Positions 55,301 to 64,000 of a DNA stretch of 64,000 bases are shown here, one piece after another. Numbering within the stretch: the first letter of the stretch is position 1; every line of letters begins with the position of its first letter. The DNA comes from Cryptomeria japonica (lineage: Eukaryota > Streptophyta > Pinopsida > Cupressales > Cupressaceae), in the NCBI RefSeq assembly GCF_030272615.1, contig NC_081413.1:188076669-188140668 (forward strand), in the 5' to 3' direction. Both the position numbers and the translations under genes were made by a program. Below the pieces are notes generated by a model that was given only the letters and a program-made list of their open reading frames with translations, was not told the DNA's origin and searched no databases.

Positions 55301-56799
55301 GGGACCACCGCGGGCCTCATTAGGATATCTTGGTGCAGGATCTAGCAAGCAAGATCCACCGATTGATAGAGGTAATGTCAGTTGACACTTATTTGTTCAT
55401 TATGGTATATGAGCCTTTGGGTAGTTGATGTACATTCTGACACATTATCATTTTTGAGATATGTATATAATATGCAGTTTTGGTGGTGGTCTTATATGCA
55501 TGTGTTATGTTTATGATGTATGATTCTATATATGCTTTTCCTATGATGCATTTCTATGTTTGTGATGCATGTTTCTATTATGTTCTTGTTTATGATAGTG
55601 ATAATAAAGTAATCAGACTAATTCACCTAAATGAACTAATGCATATAGATGTAGATGAATTCTATAGGAGAAAAACTAATGTAATTAATGATACAAGGGC
55701 TTAAATGACCTAATGTAGTTAAAATGAATTTAGCACAACTAAAATGTGAAATAAATAAATTAGATTAATGCATCTAAATGAGATCATACAGATGGATTTA
55801 AATCAATGCAATTTAATGTTATTATATGATATATGCAGGCTACATGAAATGAATTATTGTCTTTAAACTAATGTGATTGCTTAATGCATATGCAACTAAA
55901 ATAGATGAATGCAACTAATTGATTATGAATCCTTTTGTCGATAATATGTGAGAATATTGTTTCACCACTTGACCCAAGTAACTTAAAAGAAATGTTAATA
56001 AGATGAAAGAAGTAGAAAGAATCGATGAATGAATCTATTAGATGATTGATTGAAAAAGAGATGATTGGTGATAAATTGATCATGAGAATGAAATTAAAAG
56101 AGTAGATATGATAAAATCCACCAACTTCTATGCCTTTATTCATCGTGCAACATATTCATCATTGAGCCTTATTATGTAACAATGGAGCTACACCAAGCTA
56201 TGAGGAACCAAGGTGTAAAGATATCTCATTGCAAAAATAAACACTTAGCAGACAAGGAGTGAACCCCTCCGTTTTGGGTATATTGCCAAGGGTCGAGGTA
56301 CGTGCGATAGTCACAAACATAGTTATCCCTGACTTCATTTTTGCATAGGATATTTGTTGAATGAATGTACCAACACAAACACCCAAAGGAACCATTGCCC
56401 TAGAACTTCATCGGTTCACACCACATACAACAAACAAATAAAAAGATTATGGCCATCCTGGCTACTTTAGTCACTTGAGGACATCCTTAAGTAGCATAGG
56501 AACATAATCTATCACCAATTGATAAAAGATAGAGACTAACTTGGACAAAATCTAGTAGCCATATTGATCTATGCCTTCATTTTGATTGCTTGATGTGATG
56601 ATTGATAATGTCTAGTTTCAGACATTTGAATACCTCGTGTAAGACTGATATATCTGATTTCGAGTGTACCCTTCCATGTTTAAGACAAGTTGATTGATTG
56701 ATAGGGTTGGTTGATCTGATTGATAAGATAGTTTGATCGGTTTGATTGTAGAAGTTGATAAGGTAGTTTTATCCTTTTGTTAACTTCGTGTGAAGCGTT
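55301..56799. other. Unassigned
   Basis: There is no supported gene. 55490-55600 has loosely repeated TATGATGCAT-like words. 56200-56450 has balanced composition and could be part of an element's noncoding region, but has no partner here. Confidence 0.3.
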
Positions 56800-57085
56800 T
56801 GTTGGATATCTGGTAGGGATTTTTTTATTTCTTGTGAGATATTTTATTGCAATTTTTTTATTGTTTTTTCAATTTTTAGTTCTTTTCAAGATATTTTTGA
56901 TGTTTTGTGTTTTTTTAAGGACTTTATTTGAATGTTTTTGTGCTTTTTTTAGGATCATATTTGAATATTTTGGGGGATTTTTTGAGGACTTTATTTCATT
57001 TTTAAGGATTTTTTCAAGACATTATTTGATTTTTTATGGATTTTTTTAGGACTTTTTCTGATTTTTATGGATTTTTTCAGTTATG
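56800..57085. repeat. T-rich degenerate tandem repeat
   Basis: The plus strand is strongly T-biased and A-poor. Words such as TTTTTTAGGACTTTATTTG and GGATTTTTTCA recur about every 25-30 bp. The bias also produces a misleading Phe-rich open frame. Confidence 0.7.
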
Positions 57086-57479
57086 CCCCCTATTATGCAG
57101 ATTGGTTATGATTTGATGATTATGTGGGGAAAATTTTGATATAAACTATGCTCATGCAATATGCAAGATGAAAAATGCATTCTCTTATTTGAACAAGGGC
57201 GATTGCGTTTGTCTACTGCTTTGTCATACACCACTTGAATTAAAGGCACAAAACATTTCAGAGATAGAAGTTCAATCCATTCTCATCAGACCTTTGAGCC
57301 ATCTAGATTAACCCATAGAGTAACTAAGATTTATAGATGGAGACGTAGAACACTTCCCCATCGAACTCTGAAACTTTTGGTCATCTTTTTCTTATGTGTG
57401 TGCGATTAGATTTATTCTGATCCTTGTAATCATTAGAGACCATTTGAATCCTATATAACTAGCCATATAAGTTATTCTG
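57086..57479. other. Unassigned
   Basis: Nothing recognisable on either strand. Confidence 0.3.
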
Positions 57480-59025
57480 ACTTCAAAAGCATTCTGGATA
57501 GAGCCTTGTTGCCAGTCAGGTGTCTATAGCCCCGACGAGGTTATCACTGTAATCTCTCAAATATTGCTCCATTGCCAACAGGAATCTATAACCCTGATGG
57601 AGTTACCCACATGTTCCCATAGCCAAGATTTTAATTGCACATTTTGCATAATAATTCTTGGATGCTTTCTTTTGCTCTTTTGCCTTGATATTTTATATGT
57701 AAATTGGCATAGTTGTTTTTGTTGATCACTAAAAAAGCTTCTAGGAAAATAGCCTTATGGGAAACTCAGTGATGGGGGACCTACGTATTTTCACTGAGTA
57801 ACCTTGGGGATTTTAGAAGCCATCTCTTCATTCATTGGGGGAAGAAAAAAGGGAGGAAAGAACCATAAAAGTAAATCTATTCTAAAGCGATACATTGAAT
57901 TGGTCTTTCTGTCAAACTAAGAAGCACAAACAAATTCACATAAATGTCATTCTAAGGCCCATTCAACAATCTACATGTCCTAAACACTAATCAAGCTACA
58001 TTCAAATATTTATTTAACATAAAAAAACATACACAGAGTATCTACTAGATAAAGAGTATGAAACATGATTTAATCAGTAGAGCTTTTAAGTATACATTGC
58101 TAAAGTCATGCCAAAATTGGAAGATGCATAGGAAACTATCAATGCATACCAAATAAAGTAATCCCATAGGCCATAGGCATAGTTTGATTATCTTAATTCA
58201 AAAATGCAACAACATATTTGAGGCTAAATTCCTCCTTAGAAAACTTGTCTATATCCTCTTAGTAAAATAAAAGTTCGCAACCCAGTGCAAAAACAAATAG
58301 TGCACTTCTTATAGGGCGGGGCATAACAACCTGGCACTGAAAAAAAAGAAAAGCATCATGAAGATACGCTGCTGGCATCTCCATCATCATCTGCGAGGAT
58401 AGAAAGGGGTATGAAATAAAAACCTCTTTTGACATCTAGCGCAACCGCCCCCAACTTCCTAGCGATTGGATCATAAAATGGTTCGAAGTCATTTCTTCAA
58501 CTATTTGCAGTTTGAGTAAGATGCCCTACTCTCTGGCAGTCGAAAGCAGGGAACCTTCCAACCACTATTATTAAAGACATGTGGCAGCAGGAGGGAGAGA
58601 CCTGAGCCTCGGTGATACTATTGTGCATAACCCTCTGGGGAGTTGCCATGCGTCCCATTTACTTTATTTAAAACTGTGTGCCCAACATTGCAAAGGAAAA
58701 GAAAACCATTGCCACATGTCAACTGATCATGGCTCCATATCACAGAAAAAGGGGAGGCTTTGAAGATGCACATCATGCCAACACATGGTGGACACGTGCG
58801 AGCTGAGCAAAAAAACTTATGAGAGCAAGGAAAACAGCATAGACCTAACAAAATATAAAGGATACCCCCTCTAAGAGTGGTGTGGATAAATAAATCCACA
58901 GTTTTTCTTTTACATTCTTGCATTGGCTTGTAAGTAATGAAACTTACATGGGTGTGACAATTACAATAATGCTGAAGTAGGATTTTGAATTTTTCACTAG
59001 TAATATGATAAACCAAGTGTCTACA
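57480..59025 (-). repeat. Candidate minus-strand LTR next to the Tat pol
   Basis: Read on the minus strand from 59025 it begins TGTAGACACTTGG, contains CACGTGTCC and a CCACATGT-type word, and would end somewhere left of 57800; 57480-57800 repeats at 44200-44450 in the opposite orientation. It is well placed as the 3' LTR of the pol to its right. Against it, there is no clear polypurine tract at 59026 and no second copy. Confidence 0.35.
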
Positions 59026-59379
59026 ATGATTTAGAGAAAATGATTAATATATAAGATATGTCAATTGATAAACTTTGAGTAACAAGGCCCGATAGTGAAA
59101 CTTCTACCCAACCATAGACAAAGCTTAGTTACAAGGTGGTGCTAAATATGAATGACCTAATACCTTCAAAAAACTTCATGCGCAAGTATCTAAGAAATGA
59201 GACATGACCCTCACTCCTCTTTGAGTGCAAACAAGTGATGAACTGAGACAATCTTGTTAGTTTATTAATGCAAGTACATGTGAATGTAAAGACTATATGT
59301 TATAAAATTTATGAATATGATGCAACTTTGAAAATTAACTATATGCAAAATAAATCCTAAATTAACTCAGCCCTTAAAT

Positions 59380-60560
59380 GTAGTATCGTTTAAGGTGCAT
59401 GTTGTTCATGGGCTCGGGGAGTGGATCTCCTTCAATTGTGGTCAAATTATATAATCCATTACCAATGACCCATGTTATTACAAAATAACCCAACTAGTTA
59501 GGTTCAAATTTTCCTAGTCGTTCTCGCTTTGCTATATTTCTCTAGTTTTCTTTGAGGACTAGATCTCCCACTTCAAAATATCTTGGTTTTAATCTTTTAT
59601 TGTAGCTCCTTCTCAGTCTATTATGATAACCTTGCAAGTGATTTAATGTGCACTATTGTTTTTCATCAAGCATTTCTAGCTCTTGTAGCCTGGAAACTCT
59701 TTAGTCTTCTTCTGATATGATACCTTGTAGGGAAACTCTAAGAGAAGGTAAATCTACCTCAATAGGAAAGATAGTTTTTGTACCATAGACCAATGAGTAT
59801 GGGGTGGCACCTATGGTTGTGCATACACCTATTCTGTATGCCTAGAGTGTAGGATTTAGCTGGAGGTGCTAATCTCGTCTTGCTTCATTGACAACTTTCT
59901 TTAAAATTTTCAATATTATTTTGTTAATTGCCTCTGCTTGACCGTTACTTTGGGGGTAATATGGGGTTGCAAACCGATGTTGGATCTGAAATTGGTCACA
60001 TATTTTGCACACCTCCTAGTTTTTTCTTAGACACCCATTATCAACTACTATACACATGGGGACTCCATATCGACAGATAATATAATTAAGAATGAACTTT
60101 GCTATCAGCTTGCTAGTGGTATAGGTTAAAGGTATTGCCTCAACCCATTTGGTAAAATATTCAATAGTTGTTATGATGAATTTATGTCCATTGCAAGAGG
60201 TGGGATTTATCTTTCCTACAAGGTCTAGCCCCCATTGTGAAAATGGCCAAGGTGATGTTATTGGTTGGAGATCTTGAGCAAGCCCATGGATTAGGTCTCT
60301 ATGTAATTGGCATTGTCTGCACTTTAGCACATATTTATAAGCATCATTTTCCATGGTTGGCTAGTAATATCCAATTCTCAATAATTTATTTACCAATGCA
60401 GGGCCGCTAGAATGTGCATCACAGATTCCATCATGCACTTCTTGTAAAGCTAAATGTGCTTCTTTGGCATTCAGACATCAAAGAAGGGTCCCATCAAAGC
60501 CTTTTCTATATGGAGTATCAACAATGATAACATGTCTAGCTGCTTGATGTATGAGGATTT
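59380..60560 (-). pseudogene. E5 integrase
   Basis: Minus strand: an N-terminal zinc region with HDGICDAHSSGPA and CRQCQLH, then the core QWGLDLVGKINP (first aspartate), FTKWVEAIPL, ICRYGVPMCIVVDNGCLRKN (second aspartate within D-N-G), then beyond stops YYPQSNGQAEAIN (glutamate), a TPYSLVYGTKTIFPIEVD block and the C-terminal LKPRYFEVGDLVL. It ends near 59380. At least five stops interrupt it. No chromodomain was seen. Confidence 0.87.
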
Positions 60561-60719
60561 TTCTTTGATTTCTAGATAAGTTAGGAGACATGTATTGGTC
60601 ATGCAAATATGCATATATTTCATTGTACCATGATGATTCGGGGCCTACTATCATACATACATACTCAGAAGAGGGGATGTCATAGGCTGGTACCATTAGT
60701 TGGTACACTATAAACTCGA

Positions 60720-61152
60720 ACTGAGTTTCATTATTTGGAATATTCAAAAGGGACCCTACGGTTGCCATAGCATCCGCTACTTTGTTTTGATGTCTAGGAA
60801 TTTGCTCAAAGGTTATATGACTGAATTATTATTTGAGTTCTTCAATCATTAGTTTTTAGGGCATAAGTTTATCATCCTTGGTATTATAATAATCATTGAC
60901 CTGATTAACAATGATTTGTGAATCTCCATAGACATTTAATTATGCTATTTTCCACTAGATTGCAGTACGTAGTCCTATGATGATGGCTTCATATTCAGCT
61001 ATGTTGTTTGTACATGGAAAATTTATTCTATAAGACTTTGGGATCAACTCACCTTGAGGGGTGACAAATAGGATTATGATACCTACATCGTGATTGGTGT
61101 AAGAGCCATCGAAATACAACTTCCAAGTTGTTGATGTTGCTAGGGTGAACAT
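60720..61152 (-). pseudogene. E5 second RNase H (aRNH)
   Basis: Minus strand: LYFDGSYTNHDVGIIILFV (first aspartate), CTNNIAEYEAIIIGL (glutamate), then past a stop VYGDSQIIVNQV (second aspartate) and a V-A-D-A-M-A-T-V end. Stops and a frame change lie between 60960 and 60800. An additional archaeal-type RNase H after the standard one is characteristic of Tat-lineage gypsy elements. Confidence 0.85.
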
Positions 61153-61199
61153 AGATTCATCAGGGAAGTCTGATAACAGTGGGTGATCATCTTGTATAG

Positions 61200-61854
61200 G
61201 AGCTTATGCCAACTAATCTGCTATGATTTGGCATTTGATCACCTTTCTATCTACATATTCGATATCAAACTCACTAAGTATCATAACCCATTTGGCTATT
61301 ATTCATGTTAATGCAGCTATGCTCAAAAGGTACTTAAGAGGATCAAAGTGTGCTATGAGTTTGATCTTATGACTCAACATATAGTGTCTAATCTTTTGAG
61401 ATGTGAAGATCACTGCCAAACATGTGCTCTCTATGGGTGTATAATTAAGCTCATATCCCACTAATGTTTGGTTGATGTAATAGATGGCTCTTTCTCTCCC
61501 TTGATCATCATGTTATGCTAATTGAGCTCCTAAAGAAGAACCGGTTGTTGATATATACAAAAGTAAAGTTTTACCCAGTGTTGATGGAACTAGCACCGAT
61601 GTTGATAAGAGGTAATATTTCAATGCTTGGAATTATTCATGGCATTGTTATGTCCATTTGAAGTTGACACCTTTCTTTAGAAGATGTTGAAATGGTTGAC
61701 ACTTTTATGTCAATTGCGCTATAAAGCACACGATGGATTGTAATCTTCCATGCAAACTTCTTAACTGCTTAAGTATAGATGGTGGTGGAATTTCTGATAT
61801 GGCTTTGACTTTTGCAAGATTTACTTCAATTCCTCTATTTGATACAATGAATCC
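61200..61854 (-). pseudogene. E5 RT connection and first RNase H
   Basis: Readable pieces on the minus strand are a V-S-N-R-G-I-E-V block, LHGRLQSIVCFIAQL, GRERAIYYINQTLVGYELNY, KIRHYMLSHKIKLIAHFDP and SEFDIEYVDRKVIK, in the usual gypsy RNase H order. TAG/TAA codons split the frame several times. It continues RT without a gap. Confidence 0.8.
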
Positions 61855-62470
61855 TTAGAGTTTTCCATATGTCATGCTAAACACACACTTTTTTGGGCTG
61901 AGCGGGACATTGTATTGTTCAAGCCTGTCAAAGATTTTGGCTAGAACATCAAGATGATCTTCTCCGGTTTTGGATTCTATTAGTAGATCATCAACATAGT
62001 CTTCCATGATATCATGAATCATGTCATGGAACAGGGTTTTCATTGCTCTTTGATAAGTGGTGCTAGTGTTCCTAAGGCCAAATGGCATCACATTCCAGTA
62101 GTATGTTCCCCAAGGGCAAGTGAAAGTTGTTTTGTGTTGGTCTTCTAGTGCAATCTTGATTTGGTTACCACCAGAAAAAACCATACATGAGTGGAAGTAT
62201 TTCATGCCTAGTAGTTAGGTCCACGATTATATATATGTTGGGGAGTGGGAAGTCATCTTTGGGACAAGCCTTGTTCAAGTCCCTAAAGTCAGTACAAATT
62301 TTGACGCCTCCAGTAGGTCTGGTTACTAGTACTAAGTTAGATATCCATTCAGTATAGTCTATTGGTCTTATGAAGCCCACATCCAATAGCTTTTATAGTT
62401 CCGCTTTCACAAGAAGGGCGATTTGAGGATGCATTTTGTGTAAATTTTTCTTTTACGACTTTGTTACTGG
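61855..62470 (-). pseudogene. E5 reverse transcriptase
   Basis: Minus strand: LLDVGFIRPIDYTEWISNL, GGVKICTDFRDLNKACPKDD, FPLPNI, a frame slip near 62200 in the FSGG-NQI block, TTFTCPWGTYYWNVMPFGL, TYQRAM, the catalytic EDYVDDLLIES and LSPKKCVF. The first catalytic block (expected F-M-D) is damaged at the frameshift; Y-V-D-D is intact. Confidence 0.9.
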
Positions 62471-64000
62471 CAACAATGGCAAATGATTTAGCACTAGTTC
62501 TGGATCAAGTCCTAGCATGTCAGCATATGATCAAGCAAAATTTATTGGTCCTTGTTTGAAGAATTGGATAAACTTTTATTTTTCTTTTGGATTGAGAGAC
62601 CGAGCTAAGTGTATCTTTCATATGGTTTCAGTGTCCCCAATGTTGACTTCCTCTATCTTTTCTACAAGCAATGTTGATTGTTCTTGATCAACAGGGAGGT
62701 CATCTAATCTACTAGTGTTTGGGTGTTCATCTCCCTCAACCTCTACCAAAGAGGAGCTTGCCTCTCCAAAATAAGTTGTAATATCCAAATCTATTGCAAA
62801 TCTAGCTTTGTGATCATCATAAGGAAATCCATCTTGGGCACCCAGGAATTCTACAATGGCTTCATCATTTTCAAACCAATCAAGATGTGGCTTTTCTTGT
62901 TTCCCCTAGTCTATTAGGTGAGGATACATAAGACAAAGATCTTTGCCTTCTTCTAGTGGAGGTACTATTGACATCATGCAAACTTGACTATCATAAACAT
63001 ATTTTATTGACTTTGGATCTATTGGCTTGTCTTCATAAACAATGCCATCTTCAACAATTGATTGGTTGTCATAAGCTCTATATACTATATATGTGCTACA
63101 ACTATGAAGTGATATGAATTCATAATCATGGGAATCAGTTATATTTTCAATGTATGTCTCAATGTTCGAGCCTTCTTCATTTGGTTCATCAACCTCCTCA
63201 ATGGGAGAGAGAGGAGTTTCAATAGTATTGATGAATAGTGGGATATTCTCCTGACTTGTAGATCCTTCCTCTATGGTAGAAATGTCATTTAGTGCTTGGG
63301 TAAGAGATTGAGGTAATATGATATTATTGTCACTTGTTGGCGCTATACTTGTTTCCATTGATGCACTGGTTGATGATGATGGTGTGGAATGGGTACTTGA
63401 TTCATTTGTCAATGCTATTCTCATTTCTATAACCACATTTACATGCGATGCTGGTGTGAAGATGATCATTGATAGATTATTTTGGTTTGGTGACTCCAGA
63501 TCATCATGCTCACTCATTAGTAGTGGTGTTGTTGAAGTTAGCAGATTCAAGATAACCAAAGTGTCTAGTCTAATTGTCGTTTTCATTCTTATCATGTTGT
63601 TGTATCACAAACCCTAATACTTTGGATTTTCTGATGGCAATATAAGTTCTATGATGTCTTGAGCATGTGCCCCCGATCATGTTGTGCCATCATAACTATG
63701 ATTTTGTAACATTTTAAAGCCATTACCATATTGATTTAAAGGGAGCCTGGCATTTGAACTTTCGTCTTCTTCTCTATATAGCCATTTGTTCACATCTTCT
63801 TCCAAGGATTTTTAATTTATCTCTCCCCATCTTATAAAGGAACAAAAGTCCAAGAATTGGAATATTTTTTTTCCTTTATCTTTCTTTGTTGGATTTGGCA
63901 ATGCTCTCCCAAAGGATCTAGGAGAAAATTGTCCTACTGATAATATCCCAGAACAGGAATATTCACCACATCCTTTGTCCTTGATTTGGAGGGGTGGTGT
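62471..64000 (-). pseudogene. E5 region upstream of RT (protease side / gag-pol linker)
   Basis: From the right edge: an E-E-D-V-N-K-W-L-Y block near 63790, a G-F-K-M-L-Q-N-H-S-Y-D-G segment resembling the G-patch-like part seen after protease in some plant gypsy polyproteins, then a long Ser/Thr/Glu/Asn-rich frame (63595-62906), a F-A-W-S-Y-A-D-M-L-G-L-D segment and a K-M-H-P-Q-I-A-L block leading into RT. Stops occur at about 63690, 63620, 62906 and several positions below 62620. The protease itself is not clearly visible. Confidence 0.65.

Larger units (their letters stand above)
59026..64000 (-). mobile_element. E5, Tat-lineage Ty3/gypsy element, runs off the right edge
   Basis: Minus-strand pol in the order RT (62.4-61.85 kb), RNase H (61.85-61.2), a second RNase H (61.15-60.7) and integrase (60.5-59.4), preceded by an acidic gag/protease-side region to 64000. 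The double RNase H and the RT wording D-F-R-D-L-N-K-A-C-P-K-D are the marks of the Tat branch (Ogre/Retand type). The 5' LTR and gag are outside the window. The 3' LTR is either the candidate ending at 59025 or the clearer one at 51506. Coding is broken throughout. Confidence 0.85.

Noticed and set aside
56777-57049. Phe-rich membrane-like protein
   Set aside because: It comes from the T-rich repeat; composition alone explains the hydrophobicity.

Overview
The window is plant nuclear DNA made almost entirely of transposable-element sequence, and I see no intact ordinary host gene. The signs of a plant are Ty1/copia and Ty3/gypsy LTR elements with 1.2-1.9 kb LTRs, initiator-Met-type primer sites in the copia elements, Athila/Tat-type gypsy pol, a LINE ending in an RNase H domain, and a plant-mobile-domain (PMD) reading frame with an intron. 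Density, nesting and decay suggest a large-genome seed plant, possibly a conifer, but sequence alone does not fix the species. No rRNA, tRNA, CRISPR or bacterial-type operon structure was found.

Left part (1-24.5 kb): a minus-strand LINE endonuclease fragment (1-920); a decayed gag-like reading frame (990-3203, resuming at 10915) split by copia element E1 (3204-10909, target duplication GTAAT); unassigned sequence with a heptad-repeat remnant (about 12.9-13.3 kb); and a minus-strand Athila/Tat-like gypsy element E4 (13640-24563) with gag, protease, RT, integrase and an extra third ORF, but no matching target duplication.

Middle (24.5-41 kb) is a three-level nest. An old minus-strand copia gag (40475-40223, continuing at 24917) was split by copia element E2 (24918-40222, duplication CTTTG). 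E2 was then split by a minus-strand non-autonomous gypsy derivative E3 (28710-36625, duplication ATTCC) that encodes only gag-protease.

Right part (41-64 kb) is an older mosaic: a gypsy primer site and gag remnant, an unidentified minus-strand coding remnant, an internally deleted minus-strand copia, the C-terminal half of a plus-strand LINE, a minus-strand LTR with a clear polypurine tract, a spliced PMD reading frame running away from that LTR, a divergent LTR related to E4, and a minus-strand Tat-lineage pol (RT, RNase H, second RNase H, integrase) that runs off the right edge.

Nearly all coding sequence is broken by stops and frameshifts, many of them consistent with C-to-T decay. The least damaged frame is the E3 gag-protease, with one in-frame TGA. 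The features most worth a second look are the PMD frame beside the minus-strand LTR, the hairpin minisatellite in one E3 LTR, short motifs shared by the three copia families, and the third ORF of E4. I found nothing that I can defend as a wholly new biological system.
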